Positions 17,149 to 26,537 of a stretch of DNA of 64,000 nt are shown one piece after another (the stretch's first letter is position 1; each line of letters starts with the position of its first letter). Location: positions 3,704,011 to 3,768,010 of the forward strand of contig LR026961.1 of the NCBI GenBank assembly GCA_900498135.1. The letters run 5' to 3'. The notes beneath the pieces are model-generated. The model ran no database searches. It worked only from the letters and a program-made list of their open reading frames with translations, and had not been told where the DNA came from. Both the position numbers and the translations under genes were made by a program. This DNA comes from an uncultured Desulfatiglans sp. (GTDB lineage: Bacteria; Desulfobacterota; DSM-4660; Desulfatiglandales; Desulfatiglandaceae).

Positions 17149-17238
17149 TGACCCTAAAAAGATGCATTTAAGCTGTAGAAGAGCGGATTTTTATGGGGCT
17201 TATCTATTGCTTTCAGCTGCTTGGCTTGGTCCGACCCC
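17149..17238 (+). repeat. REP-like element, copy 4
   Basis: GACCCTAAAAAGATGCATTT, AAGCTGTAGAAGAGCGGATT, GGGGCTTATCTATTGC, then TTGGTCCGACCCC. It joins duplicate block 1 to a unique spacer before block 2. Confidence 0.6.
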
Positions 17239-17299
17239 AATTTCAACAACAAACACGGGCGCACCCGATGATTGCTTCCGGATGGATAACGGCTAATCG

Positions 17300-17405
17300 A
17301 TGGCCGCACCGCACTGACTGGCATGTGGGCTGATGACGATGCGCATGACGCCTTGCATAAAGCCTCAGAACCGGCTGGGTCTGATTGCCTTTTCCATTTC
17401 GACCC
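17300..17405 (+). repeat. Direct repeat block, unit 2
   Basis: Second copy of the block at 17049-17148: TGACTGGCATGTGGG, GCGCATGACGCCTTGCAT, CAGAACCGGCTGG and CTGATTGCCTTTTCCATTT are conserved, with small changes between them. Confidence 0.65.
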
Positions 17406-17425
17406 TTATCAAACACTACCACTGA

Positions 17426-17519
17426 TTTTGACCCCAAAAAGGGGGTTTTAAGGCCTAAAACGGCCCAATTTTAGCGGCTTTATCTTTTAATTGCAGATAC
17501 TTATCTTGGTCCGACCCCA
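17426..17519 (+). repeat. REP-like element, copy 5, overlapping a gene end
   Basis: GACCCCAAAAAGGGGGTTTT, AAGGCCTAAAACGGCCC (itself a small inverted repeat AAGGCC/GGCC), a TTATCTTTTAATTGCAG spacer and the end GGTCCGACCCC. The last 19 bases lie inside the outer-membrane efflux gene on the minus strand and encode its final residues and stop. Confidence 0.65.
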
Positions 17520-18889
17520 CCGCCTAGGGATTTGTAGAGGGTGATGTAGGAGGTGAGGAGCAGGGTGCGGGTTTGGGCGACGTTAAGTTCGGCGGGGAAG
17601 AGCTGGGATTCGGCGTCGAGGACGGTGAGATAGGGGGTGTAGCCGCCGTCGTACTGCATGCGGGCGAGACGGGCGTATTCGCGGAGGGCGGCGGTGAGGG
17701 ACTCGCGGGCCCCGAGTTCGTTGGAGAGCTTGCGGCGTGAGACGAGGGCGTTTTCGGTGTCCTTGAAGGCGTTCAGGATGGTGTTGCGGTAGGTCTCGAG
17801 CGAGGCGAGACGGGCCGCTTCGGCCTGTTTGACCTGGCCTTTGATGGCGCCGGCGGTGAAGATCGGGCCGGTGACGGAGCCCGAGTAGCTCCAGGTCTTG
17901 GATGAACCCTGAAAGAGGTCCGAAAGCTCCGAGCTTTCGAAGCCGAAGGCGCCGGTGAGCGAGATGGTCGGGAAATACAGGGCCTTGGCGGCGCCGATGC
18001 GGGCGTTGGCGGCGATCAGGTTCTGTTCGGCCTGGGCCAGGTCCGGACGGCGTTCCAGGAGTTCGGAGGGGAGTCCGGCGGGAACGGCGGGGAGGGCCAT
18101 TTCCAGGATGGAGCGCCCCCGGTCGATGCCCCCGGGGTTCCGTCCGAGGAGGATCGACAGGGCGTTTTCCGTCTGTGCGATCTGCGATTCGATCTGGGGG
18201 ATGGCGGCCGCGGCCGTCTGGTACTGCGAGCGGGCCTGTTCGACGATCAGCCTGGAGACCTGTCCGTGGCGGTGCTGCAGTTCGAAGAGCTTGACGGATT
18301 CCCCGTAGGCCTCGAGGGTGCGGCGGGCGATGGCGAGCTGCTCGTCGAGGCCTCGGAGCTGGATGTAGCTTTCGGCGACGGCCGACACGAGCGAGAGGAT
18401 GACGCCGCGATAGGCTTCTTTCGACGCGAACAAATCGGCCCGCGCGGCCTCCGACAGGCGGCGGATGCGTCCCCAGAGGTCGATCTCCCAGGAGGCGCCG
18501 GCGAAGACCTGGAACGAATCGCTGGGGTTTTCGATGAGGGAGGAGAGGGGGCCCGTGCCTAAGCCGCTCGTCCGTGCGCGACCGGCGGCCGCGCCGTAGT
18601 CGGCCTGCGGGAAGAGCGGGGAGCGGACCTGCATGAGCACCGCGGCCGCCTGTTCGATGTTGGCCGCCGCGGCCTTGAGGGTGTGGTTGTTCGTGAGGGC
18701 CTCGCCGATCAGGGCTGTCAGAACCGGGTCCTCGAAGCTCTTCCACCATTCTGTGTCGGCGGTCTGCTTTGTATCGGCCTCTGCGTACCGGAAGGACGGC
18801 GGGACGTCCATTTCGGGGCGATGGTAATCGGGGCCGGTCATGCAGCCGGAAAGGAGCAGCAGAAAAGAGAGAAGGGCGAGGCGGCGCAT
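17501..18889 (-). CDS. RND efflux outer-membrane lipoprotein (NodT/OprM family)
   Basis: Outer-membrane channel of a tripartite efflux pump, 462 residues. A lipoprotein signal (MRRLALLSFLLLLSGCMTGP) gives a lipidated cysteine at residue 16. Two tandem outer-membrane efflux repeats follow: WWKSFEDPVLTALIGEALTN and NHTLKAAAANIEQA, later LLERRPDLAQAEQNLIAANA and RIGAAKALYFPTISLTGAFG. The protein ends in YKSLGGGVGPR, whereas relatives typically end near LGGGW; the final GVGPR and the stop are read from a REP-like repeat. It is the last gene of the pump operon, one base after the transporter stop. Confidence 0.92.
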   Translation of the reverse strand: MRRLALLSFLLLLSGCMTGPDYHRPEMDVPPSFRYAEADTKQTADTEWWKSFEDPVLTALIGEALTNNHTLKAAAANIEQAAAVLMQVRSPLFPQADYGAAAGRARTSGLGTGPLSSLIENPSDSFQVFAGASWEIDLWGRIRRLSEAARADLFASKEAYRGVILSLVSAVAESYIQLRGLDEQLAIARRTLEAYGESVKLFELQHRHGQVSRLIVEQARSQYQTAAAAIPQIESQIAQTENALSILLGRNPGGIDRGRSILEMALPAVPAGLPSELLERRPDLAQAEQNLIAANARIGAAKALYFPTISLTGAFGFESSELSDLFQGSSKTWSYSGSVTGPIFTAGAIKGQVKQAEAARLASLETYRNTILNAFKDTENALVSRRKLSNELGARESLTAALREYARLARMQYDGGYTPYLTVLDAESQLFPAELNVAQTRTLLLTSYITLYKSLGGGVGPR

Positions 18890-18890
18890 G

Positions 18891-21800
18891 TCAGTTCACC
18901 TCCGGGTGCCGGTCCTCGGGCGCAGCGGGCACGGCCGGGGGCGGCGGGGGGGCGTGTTTTCCTTTGGAGCGTTCGCTCCAGCGATCGAACAGGTAGAAGA
19001 AGAGAGGGACATAGAGCATCGCCAGGGTGGCCTCTCCGATCATGCCGCCCATGATCCCGGTGCCGATCGAGTGCCGGGCGTTGGCCCCGGCGCCCGTGGC
19101 GACCGCCAGGGGGAGCACCCCGAAGATGAAGGCGAGCGAGGTCATGATGATCGGCCGCAGCCGCTCCTCGCCCGCCTTGATGGTGGCCTCCATGACCGAC
19201 AGCCCCTGCCTGCGCAGCTCCACGGCGAAGGTGACCCGCAGGACCGCGTTCTTCGCACCCAGTCCGATGAGTACCAGCAGCCCGATCTGAAAATAGACGT
19301 TGTTCTCGAGCCCGCGCATCCAGTTGAACACGAGCGCCCCGAGGACGCCGAAGGGGACGGCCGTCATGACCGAACCGGGGAGGGTCCAGGACTCGAACTG
19401 GGCGGCGAGGACCAGAAAGACGATGATCAGGCCGAAGACGAACGCGGCCGTCGACGTCCCGCCGGATTGCTTCTCCTCGTAAGCCATCCCCGACCAGGCG
19501 TAGTTGTACCCCTCCGGCAGGACCTCCGCCGCGACCTGCTCCATGGCGGCGATCGCGTCCCCGGAGCTGAATCCGGGCGCCGCCGACCCCGTGACCTGGG
19601 CGGCCGGGAAGCCGTTGAAATGAGGCACCATGTCAGGCCCGCTCACGTAGCGGGCCGTCACGACGGCCGAGAGCGGGATCATCTCGCCGTTGTGGGAGCG
19701 CGTGTAGATCCGGGTGATGTCCGCGGGCTCGCGCCGGAAAGGGGCGTCGGATTGGAGCACGACGTTCCAGACCCGGCTGTACTGGTTGAACTGGCTGACG
19801 GTGATGGAGCCGAACTGGGCCTGGAGGGCGCTGTACACATCCTCCACCGGCAGACCGAGCAGCATCGACTTCTCCCGGTCGACCTCGGCCTTCAACTGCT
19901 GGGAGGCGGCGCGGAAGGTGGTGTTCAGCCCGGAGAGCTCCGGCCGCTGGCGCGCCTTGGCCAGGAAGTCCTGGGTGATCTGGTAGAGCCGGGCCGGATC
20001 GCCCGACCCCTTGTCCTGTACCCAGAACTCGAACCCGCCCGTGGTGCCGATGCCGGGGATGGCCGGCGGCGGGATGGGGATGAACCGGCCGGTGTCGATT
20101 GCCTGCGCCTGGGCGTAGGCGGATTGGAGGACCGCGCGGGCGTTCTCCTTGCGCGCGCGGTCGATCGACGAGTACCGCTCCTCGAAGTCCTCCAGGGACA
20201 CGAAAAAGGTGGCCGCATTGGGCTTGTACTGGCCGTCGATCAGGCTGTAGCCGTTGATAGCGCTGCGGACGGCGACGGCCGGGTCCTTGCTGAAGATCGC
20301 ATCGATCCGGCTGGAGGTCTCGACGGTCCGCTCGAGGCTGGCGGCATCGGGCATCATCACCAGGCCCATCAGGTAGCCCTGGTCCTCGTTGGGGACGAAG
20401 CTCGTTGGCGTAGTTCGGAAGAGGTGCACGAGCACGCCCATGAACACGGCGAGGAGGATGAAGGCGACGGCCATGCGTTTGATCATGAGGACCACCGCGT
20501 CGCCGAAGGCCAGGGTGAACCGGTCGAAGAGGCGGTTGAACCAGGCGAAGGGGCCGCGGCGGGGCGGCGACGAGTGCTTGAGCATGAGCCCGCACATCGC
20601 CGGCGTGAGCGTGAGGGCGACGAACCCGGAGAGGGCCACCGAGATCACGATGGTGATGGCGAACTGCTTGTAGAGCTGCCCGGTGGTGCCGGGCAGGAAC
20701 GCGGCCGGGATGAAGACGGAGGCCATCACCAGCACCACGGCGATGAGGGAGGTGCCGATCTCTTCCATGGCCCGGATGGTCGCCTCCTTGGGCGCCAGGT
20801 TGTTCTTGGTCATATTCCGCTCGACGTTTTCGACGACGACGATGGCGTCGTCGACGACCATCCCGATGGCGAGGACGATGCCGAAGAGCGTCAGGAGATT
20901 GATCGAAAAACCCAGGGCGAGCATCCCGGGAAAGGTGCCGATGAGCGCCACGAAGATCGCCACGGTGCAGATGATCGTGGCGCGGAAGCTCTGGAGGAAG
21001 AGGTAGACGACCAGGACGACCAGGAAAATCGCCTCGAAGAGGGTGTGGATGACCTCCTTGATGGACAGGCGCACGAAATCGGTCGTGTCGAGCGCGATCA
21101 GGTAGTCGATGCCCTCGGGGAGCGTGCGCTTCATGTCCTGGAGCGTCTTGCGGACGGCCTTGGAGACCTCGAGTCCGTTGGCTCCCGGCTGTTGGTAGAC
21201 GGCGATGAAGGTCGCGGGCTTCCCGTTCAAGCGGTTGTCATCGATATAGAGTCTGCGCCCGACCTCCGCACGGGCGACGTCCTTGAGGCGCACGATCGCG
21301 CTGCCCTCCTGCCCCGCGCGCAGGATGATGTTCTCGTATTCGGCAGGGGTCACGAAGGGGGCCTCGGTCACCACCGGGAAGGTCAACTGCACCGGTCCGT
21401 CGGTGGGCTGCTGGCCTACCTGGCCCGCCCCGAAAAGGGCGTTTTGTTTGGCCACCGCGTTCTGGATGTCGGTGGTGGTGATCCCGAGGGAGGCCATCCG
21501 GTCCGGGTTCATCCAGATGCGCATGGCCTGGTCCGGGACGCCGAAGATCTGGGCCTGCCCGGCGCCGTTGACCCGCTTGATGGCATCGAGGATGTAGACG
21601 TTGGCGTAGTTGGTGACATACTCCGGGCTGTAGCGGCCCTCGTCGTCGGTGACCGCGACGATCATCAGCATGCTGGAGGATTTCTTCTGCACCGATACGC
21701 CGTACTGCACGACGGCCTCGGGCAGCTGGGGCATGGCGAGGTTCACCCGGTTCTGGACCTGCACTTCGGCCATGTCCGGGTCGGTGTCGAGGGTGAAATA

Positions 21801-22079
21801 GACGGTGATGGTCATCTGGCCCGTGCTGGAGCTGGTCGATGTCATGTAGAGCATGTTGTCTACACCGTTGATCTGGGCCTCGATGGGGGCCGCCACCGAG
21901 TCGCCGACCGTTTTGCTGTCGGCACCGGGGTAGGTGGTGGTCACCTGGATCTGGACCGGGGTGATGCTCGGATACTGGGAGACCGGCAGGGCGCTCATGG
22001 CCACCAGCCCGGCGATCACGATGATGAGGGAGACGACGGTCGCGAAGATGGGTCTTTCGATGAAGAATCTAGAGAACAT
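18891..22079 (-). CDS. RND multidrug efflux transporter (HAE1/AcrB-like)
   Basis: Inner-membrane proton-driven pump subunit of 1,062 residues, the usual size for AcrB homologues. It begins MFSRFFIERPIFATVVSLII; this ATG at 22079 follows GGAGAGGGG and is preferred to an in-frame start at 22130 that would overlap the adaptor gene. The periplasmic porter domain contains LPVSQYPSITPVQIQV. The proton-relay helix 4 has GMVVDDAIVVVENVERNM with the paired aspartates, and the second half holds FVPNEDQGYLMGLVMMPDAA and GGMIGEATLAMLYVPLFFYL. HAE1 pumps export lipophilic drugs, bile salts and solvents. It sits between adaptor and channel genes, a standard complete operon without an adjacent regulator. 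Confidence 0.94.
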   Translation of the reverse strand: MFSRFFIERPIFATVVSLIIVIAGLVAMSALPVSQYPSITPVQIQVTTTYPGADSKTVGDSVAAPIEAQINGVDNMLYMTSTSSSTGQMTITVYFTLDTDPDMAEVQVQNRVNLAMPQLPEAVVQYGVSVQKKSSSMLMIVAVTDDEGRYSPEYVTNYANVYILDAIKRVNGAGQAQIFGVPDQAMRIWMNPDRMASLGITTTDIQNAVAKQNALFGAGQVGQQPTDGPVQLTFPVVTEAPFVTPAEYENIILRAGQEGSAIVRLKDVARAEVGRRLYIDDNRLNGKPATFIAVYQQPGANGLEVSKAVRKTLQDMKRTLPEGIDYLIALDTTDFVRLSIKEVIHTLFEAIFLVVLVVYLFLQSFRATIICTVAIFVALIGTFPGMLALGFSINLLTLFGIVLAIGMVVDDAIVVVENVERNMTKNNLAPKEATIRAMEEIGTSLIAVVLVMASVFIPAAFLPGTTGQLYKQFAITIVISVALSGFVALTLTPAMCGLMLKHSSPPRRGPFAWFNRLFDRFTLAFGDAVVLMIKRMAVAFILLAVFMGVLVHLFRTTPTSFVPNEDQGYLMGLVMMPDAASLERTVETSSRIDAIFSKDPAVAVRSAINGYSLIDGQYKPNAATFFVSLEDFEERYSSIDRARKENARAVLQSAYAQAQAIDTGRFIPIPPPAIPGIGTTGGFEFWVQDKGSGDPARLYQITQDFLAKARQRPELSGLNTTFRAASQQLKAEVDREKSMLLGLPVEDVYSALQAQFGSITVSQFNQYSRVWNVVLQSDAPFRREPADITRIYTRSHNGEMIPLSAVVTARYVSGPDMVPHFNGFPAAQVTGSAAPGFSSGDAIAAMEQVAAEVLPEGYNYAWSGMAYEEKQSGGTSTAAFVFGLIIVFLVLAAQFESWTLPGSVMTAVPFGVLGALVFNWMRGLENNVYFQIGLLVLIGLGAKNAVLRVTFAVELRRQGLSVMEATIKAGEERLRPIIMTSLAFIFGVLPLAVATGAGANARHSIGTGIMGGMIGEATLAMLYVPLFFYLFDRWSERSKGKHAPPPPPAVPAAPEDRHPEVN

Positions 22080-22095
22080 GGGCGCCCCTCTCCGC

Positions 22096-23343
22096 TCAGC
22101 GGCCGCTTTCCGGTGGGTCGTTGTGGTCAACGGCCGGTTTTTCTGTGCCCTCCTGATCGATCGGGTGGTTGACCTTCAACAGGGCGCCCGGCCTGAGGGC
22201 GAGCATCCCGTCCACGATGACCCGGTCTCCAGGGTGCAGTCCTTCGGAGATGACCCACTGATCACCGTGCCACTCACCGACGAGGACGGGGCGTGTCTCG
22301 GCCCTGTCATCCTTGCCTTGAATCCACACGAAGTGCCCCTTGGATGACTGTTGAACCGCGCGCTGGGGGACGAGGACCGCATTGGGCCGGATGGCCCCTT
22401 TCAGGCGGATGCGGACGTACTGGTTCGGGTGGAGCTGGCCGTCGGGGTTGTCGAAGGTGGCGCGGATCAGGAAGGTCCCCGTCTCGGGGTTGAAGGAAGG
22501 ATCGGCGAAGGTCAGCCTGCCGGTATGCGGATAGAGCGAGCCGTCGGCCAGGATGATCTCCGCGGTGTAGGCTTCGCCTTCGGGCTGGATGAGCCTCCCC
22601 TTGGCGATCTGGTCGCGCGAGCGCAGCCAGTCATTTTCGGAGACGCTGAAGTTCACATAGATCGGCGAGAGCACGGTGACCGTGGTCAGTTGACTGTTGT
22701 TGAAGCTGAGATAGGTGCCCTCGGCCTGGTCGGCTGAACCGGTGATGCCGGTGACCGGCGAGGTGATAACGGTGTAGGAAAGGTCGAGCCGGGCCTGCTC
22801 GACGGTGGCCTTGGCCTGTTCGACGGCTGCGGCCGTAGACTGGTATTGGCCCGTCGCGTCATCCAGGTCCTTCTGAGAAAGGGCGTCGGCCGCGGCGAGC
22901 GGCTTGACGCGCGCGAGATTCCGGCGCGCCACCTCGTAGGCGGCCTGCTGGCGGGCGAGGGCGGCCTCGGCCTGCACGAGCTGCGCCTTGAAGGGCTTCT
23001 GATCCATCAGAAAGAGGGTTTCCCCCTCCTGGACGACGGCCCCTTCGGTGTAGACCCGCTTCTCCAGAAAGCCGCTCACCCGCGCCTGGATGTTCACCTC
23101 GCGGGAGCTTTCCACCTGGGCGATGAACTCGAAGACGATGGGGACATCCTGCGTCTTCACCGTCGTCACCACGACGTTCACCGGTTGTTCGGCGGTCTGG
23201 GCGCCTCCAGGCTCAGGTTTGTTGCAGCCCCATAGCATCGATAGGACCAGGAGCGGGAGCAAAGCGGAACAAAAAAGCGGTGTCCTCCCTTTCCTGCAGA
23301 AAACGGGGGAAACTTCGAAGCGGGATGCATTTTCCACCATCAT
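22096..23343 (-). CDS. RND periplasmic adaptor (membrane fusion protein, AcrA-like)
   Basis: Adaptor of 415 residues linking transporter and channel. A lipoprotein signal (LPLLVLSMLWGCNKPEPGG) anchors it to the inner membrane. The first barrel/lipoyl half is VNIQARVSGFLEKRVYTEGA and VVQEGETLFLMDQKPFKAQL. A helical hairpin follows (AEAALARQQAAYEVARRNLA), then the second lipoyl half LSYTVITSPVTGITGSADQA and the beta-barrel with NQYVRIRLKGAIRPNAVLVP. Several starts (ATG 23343, ATG 23340, GTG 23337) lie after CGGAGG; the exact one is uncertain. First gene of the pump operon, 16 bases before the transporter start. Confidence 0.92.
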   Translation of the reverse strand: MMVENASRFEVSPVFCRKGRTPLFCSALLPLLVLSMLWGCNKPEPGGAQTAEQPVNVVVTTVKTQDVPIVFEFIAQVESSREVNIQARVSGFLEKRVYTEGAVVQEGETLFLMDQKPFKAQLVQAEAALARQQAAYEVARRNLARVKPLAAADALSQKDLDDATGQYQSTAAAVEQAKATVEQARLDLSYTVITSPVTGITGSADQAEGTYLSFNNSQLTTVTVLSPIYVNFSVSENDWLRSRDQIAKGRLIQPEGEAYTAEIILADGSLYPHTGRLTFADPSFNPETGTFLIRATFDNPDGQLHPNQYVRIRLKGAIRPNAVLVPQRAVQQSSKGHFVWIQGKDDRAETRPVLVGEWHGDQWVISEGLHPGDRVIVDGMLALRPGALLKVNHPIDQEGTEKPAVDHNDPPESGR

Positions 23344-23681
23344 CCTCCGTTGTGGGGGACCCGTTGCAATGTCTTCGGGAAGGCAGGCGGTCTAATAAGA
23401 AAAGCTTTGGATAACCACGTAGATTTTCATCGCTCCGATTTAGGAATGAAAACGGTCCAAAGGTCAAGAAAAAATTGCGCGGCGGGAATGAAATATCCCC
23501 TTTGCGAACGCTAGAAACCCGCGCAACGCTAAGGAATTCGGTTTTCGCAACCCTCCGGTCTTGTCCAATTCTGTCACATGGGACTAAACCCGCGCTTCCT
23601 GTCTAGAATAACCTTGCCATTCCGAGTGTTTTTCTGTAAATCTGGGGCCGGTGCATCCAACGCGGCGCCCCCGGCTAAGTT
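23344..23681. other. Intergenic region upstream of RND operon
   Basis: About 340 bases that should hold the minus-strand promoter of the efflux operon. No regulator site, RNA or repeat was recognised here. Confidence 0.35.
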
Positions 23682-23820
23682 GTTTCCATCCGGAAATGAG
23701 GTTTTTGGTCAATATCAAGCAAATCAAGCATTTGTGCAGGGACGGCTTGCAGACCGCCGAACAAGCGAACGTGTAAATCCGAGCCGAGATTGGCCAAAAA
23801 GACCATTTCCGTATGGAAGG
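23682..23820 (+). repeat. MITE-like intergenic element, copy B
   Basis: Compact 139-base copy with inverted ends GTTTCCATCCGGAAATG and CATTTCCGTATGGAAG. Interior blocks: GGTTTTTGGTCAATATCAAG, CAAATCAAGCATTTGTGCAG, GACCGCCGAACAAGCGAACG and CGAGATTGGCCAAAAAGACC. It lacks the duplicated left end present in copies A and C, so it may be closest to the basic unit. Confidence 0.75.
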
Positions 23821-23880
23821 TAAGTTGCCTGCTCCGGGTGAGGGCCGCAAAACTCTAAGAACAAGAGGTTGAGGGATTAC

Positions 23881-24066
23881 ATGGGCAAGGTGAAGCGCAT
23901 TCTCGAGGTTGCTGCCGTATTGCTGATCTGCGCGTTTTTTTGGGCTTGTGTGATCGGTTGCGGAACCACGGACCGCAGCCGTACGTACGACGATTCGCGT
24001 TGGTGGGTGCCCGCCAAACCCATGCCCGACCGCTCCGATTGGCGTTCTCCGTTCGACATCCTCTAA
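23881..24066 (+). CDS. Small lipoprotein of unknown function
   Basis: A 61-residue predicted lipoprotein: MGKVKRILEVAAVLLICAFF then WACVIGC (lipobox VIGC, lipidated cysteine near residue 27) and a short polar mature part GTTDRSRTYDDSRWWVPAKP ending in DIL. The ATG at 23881 is preceded by GAGGTTGAGGG; a TTG at 23869 is possible. The mature part is only about 35 residues, as in entericidin-like or pump-associated small lipoproteins, but I do not recognise the family. Confidence 0.55.
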   Translation: MGKVKRILEVAAVLLICAFFWACVIGCGTTDRSRTYDDSRWWVPAKPMPDRSDWRSPFDIL

Positions 24067-24308
24067 GGCCGGCCTTCGCTCGGAGGCTGGTCAGCGCCCG
24101 CTTCGGCCGGCCGGTGGCTCCGCCGCGTTGATCGGCTTGTCCGGCTGGCGTAAAATCTGTTATCGGAAGCATTGCCAAGTCATCAGCAATCTGCAATGAT
24201 ACCCAGATTCCGTTCCAGTCCGAAAGACGGCGCATGCCGGCGCGCATTTCGGCCGGCGGCGGGGTGCGCGCGCTCGTTGACGCGATCGAATGGGAGGTAC
24301 ACTCTGCA

Positions 24309-25088
24309 TTGCGCGTTATGACGTTCAACCTGCGCTTCGAAAACCACAGGGACGGCCTGAATGCCTGGGAGAACCGGCGTTCGGAGGTGGCGGCGCTGAT
24401 CGAACGGCATCGCCCCGATCTGGTCGGCACGCAGGAGGGGCTGCCCTCGCAGCTGCGATACCTGGAAGAGACTCTCTCGGGATACCGGCTGCACGCCCCC
24501 GGCCGTTTCTGGGATGACACCTGCCAGTATCCCTCGCTGTTCTACCGGCTGGATGCCTTCGATCTCCTCGCCGGCGGGGAATTCTGGCTCTCGAAGACGC
24601 CGGCGGTGCATCGGAGCAAGGACTGGGACAGCGCTTTCCCCCGGATGATGAGCTGGGCGAGGCTCGGGGTGCGCGGAGGCGGCCGTTCACTGACGGCAGC
24701 GGTGACCCATTTGGACCACATCGGCACCGAGGCGCGCATCCGGCAGGCCTGCATCCTCGCCGAGTGGGTCGCTGGACAGACGCCGCCCGTGCTGCTCCTG
24801 GGGGATTTCAACGACGCCCCCGGCTCGGATGTGCACCGGATCCTGACCGCCCCCGCCACCGGGCTCAGCGACAGCTGGGAGGATCTCGGCATGGACGGGG
24901 GCGAAAACAGCTTCACGCACCATGGCTTCACGGGCGTTCCGCAGGTTGGAAGAATCGATTGGATCCTGGTGGAGAAGCCGCTTCTCGCTTCGCATGCCCG
25001 CATCGTGAGGGACCGGTCCGGCAACGGGTCTTATCCATCGGATCATTTCCCCTATTGTGTCGAGCTGGATTGGGAAGAAGCGGTGTAA
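24309..25088 (+). CDS. Endonuclease/exonuclease/phosphatase family hydrolase
   Basis: Metal-dependent hydrolase of the DNase I-like fold, about 259 residues from TTG 24309. Motifs in order: LRVMTFNLRFEN, HRPDLVGTQEGLPSQL (metal-binding glutamate), THLDHIGTEARIRQA (catalytic histidine region), LLLGDFNDAPGSD (active-site Asp/Asn), FTHHGF, GRIDWILV and YPSDHFPYCVEL (catalytic Asp-His pair). The start is uncertain: the frame opens at ATG 24234, TTG 24309 is 11 bases after GGGAGG, and ATG 24318 is at the first conserved residues. Substrates in this family range from nucleic acids to sphingomyelin and inositol phosphates; absence of a signal peptide suggests a cytoplasmic enzyme. Confidence 0.85.
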   Translation: MRVMTFNLRFENHRDGLNAWENRRSEVAALIERHRPDLVGTQEGLPSQLRYLEETLSGYRLHAPGRFWDDTCQYPSLFYRLDAFDLLAGGEFWLSKTPAVHRSKDWDSAFPRMMSWARLGVRGGGRSLTAAVTHLDHIGTEARIRQACILAEWVAGQTPPVLLLGDFNDAPGSDVHRILTAPATGLSDSWEDLGMDGGENSFTHHGFTGVPQVGRIDWILVEKPLLASHARIVRDRSGNGSYPSDHFPYCVELDWEEAV

Positions 25089-25232
25089 CGGGTCCTCGTC
25101 GGCGGGCGGCGCCGTCCGGCGGGTCCGGGACGGGGAGGGCCCGGCAATCTATGACGGATGAAGGGGCGCGACCTCCCGGCGGGATGAACCGGTGCCATGG
25201 TTTTGTTCAGGGGAGCCCCAGAGGAATGAATC

Positions 25233-26537
25233 ATGTTGGATCTTAAATTTGTACGGGCCAATTTCGACGCCGTTCGGGAGATGCTTCAGAACAGGCACTA
25301 CGACCTCGATCTGGATATGTTCGAACGGCTGGATCAGGAGCGCCGGGAGGGCCTCACCCTGCTCGAAGACCTGCGCTGCCGGCGCAACCAGGTGAGCGAA
25401 GAGATCGCGGGGATGAAGAAGCGGCGCGAGGACGCCACCGAGCGGATCGAGCAGATGCGGGAGGTCTCTACCCGGATCAAGGAGAAGGAGAAGGGGCTCG
25501 CCTCGATCATGGAGGATCTGGATCGCCTCTTGATGGTCATCCCCAACATGCCGCTGCCGAACGTACCGGTCGGACGCGACGAGCGCGACAACCCCGTTGT
25601 GAGGACGTGGGGCGAGGTCGGGGGGATGTCCTTCGAGCCCCAGGCGCACTGGGATATCGGGGAGGCCCTGGGCATTTTGGACTTCGGGTGCGCGGCCAAG
25701 CTATCGGGCGCGCGCTTCACCTTGTACCGGGGCGCGGGCGCCCGGCTTGAGCGGGCGCTCATCAACTTCATGCTCGACGTTCACACGCAGGAGCACGGAT
25801 ACACGGAGATCCTGCCGCCGTTCCTCGTGAACAGCGCCTCAATGACGGGGACGGGGCAGCTCCCGAAGTTCGCGGAGGATCTGTTCCGGATCCAGGGTTG
25901 GGACCTGTACCTGATCCCCACCGCCGAGGTGCCGGTGACCAATATCCATCGGGACGAGATCCTGGATGCGGAGGACCTGCCGCGGCACTACGTCGCCTAC
26001 ACGCCGTGTTTCCGTTCGGAGGCGGGTTCCTACGGCAAGGACACCCGTGGGCTGATCCGGCAGCACCAGTTCAACAAGGTGGAGCTCGTCAAGTTCACCC
26101 GTCCCGAGGAATCGGAGGAGGAGCTCGAGCGGTTGACCCGGGATGCCGAAGACATCCTGCAGCGTCTGGAGCTTCCTTACCGGGTGGTGACGCTGTGCAC
26201 GGGCGATCTCGGGTTCTCCGCGGCCAAGACCTACGATATCGAGGTCTGGCTGCCCGGTCAGGGCCTCTACCGGGAGATCTCTTCCTGCAGCACGTTTACG
26301 GAATTTCAGGCCCGCCGGGCCAATATCCGTTTCAAGACCAGGGGGCAGAAGGGGACGACCCTGGTGCACACCCTCAACGGGTCCGGCCTTGCCGTGGGGA
26401 GGACCTTCGTCGCCATCCTGGAAAACTATCAGCAGGCTGACGGGACGGTGCGGATCCCCGATGTCTTGAAACCTTACATGGGAGGACGCAGCCATCTCTC
26501 AGTCGATGAAGGCCATGTCGAATCGACTCAAAGGTGA
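25233..26537 (+). CDS. serS: Seryl-tRNA synthetase
   Basis: Charges tRNA-Ser (and tRNA-Sec) with serine in the cytoplasm; 434 residues, normal length. The N-terminal long coiled-coil arm that grips the tRNA covers roughly residues 28-100 (many K/E/R, for example [20 protein letters not shown]). Class II motif 2 is [20 protein letters not shown] followed by [11 protein letters not shown], and motif 3 is [20 protein letters not shown] with [25 protein letters not shown] and [12 protein letters not shown] form the active-site approach. It overlaps the next gene, a transpeptidase, by about 30 bases. Because serine-charged tRNA-Sec is the precursor of selenocysteine, it also serves the two selenoproteins inferred at 36 and 40 kb. 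Confidence 0.97.
   Translation: MLDLKFVRANFDAVREMLQNRHYDLDLDMFERLDQERREGLTLLEDLRCRRNQVSEEIAGMKKRREDATERIEQMREVSTRIKEKEKGLASIMEDLDRLLMVIPNMPLPNVPVGRDERDNPVVRTWGEVGGMSFEPQAHWDIGEALGILDFGCAAKLSGARFTLYRGAGARLERALINFMLDVHTQEHGYTEILPPFLVNSASMTGTGQLPKFAEDLFRIQGWDLYLIPTAEVPVTNIHRDEILDAEDLPRHYVAYTPCFRSEAGSYGKDTRGLIRQHQFNKVELVKFTRPEESEEELERLTRDAEDILQRLELPYRVVTLCTGDLGFSAAKTYDIEVWLPGQGLYREISSCSTFTEFQARRANIRFKTRGQKGTTLVHTLNGSGLAVGRTFVAILENYQQADGTVRIPDVLKPYMGGRSHLSVDEGHVESTQR

Larger units (their letters stand above)
16805..17500. other. Repeat-rich intergenic region, about 700 bases
   Basis: Contains the terminator (16872-16905), three REP-like copies (16961-17048, 17149-17238, 17426-17519) and a duplicated block (17049-17148 and 17300-17405). 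No protein-coding gene is supported. Confidence 0.6.

Noticed and set aside
18840-22172. Very long plus-strand open frame (about 1,110 codons) opposite the RND transporter
   Set aside because: It is the antisense shadow of a clear AcrB-type gene; its translation is Arg/Asp/Gly/His-rich without domains.
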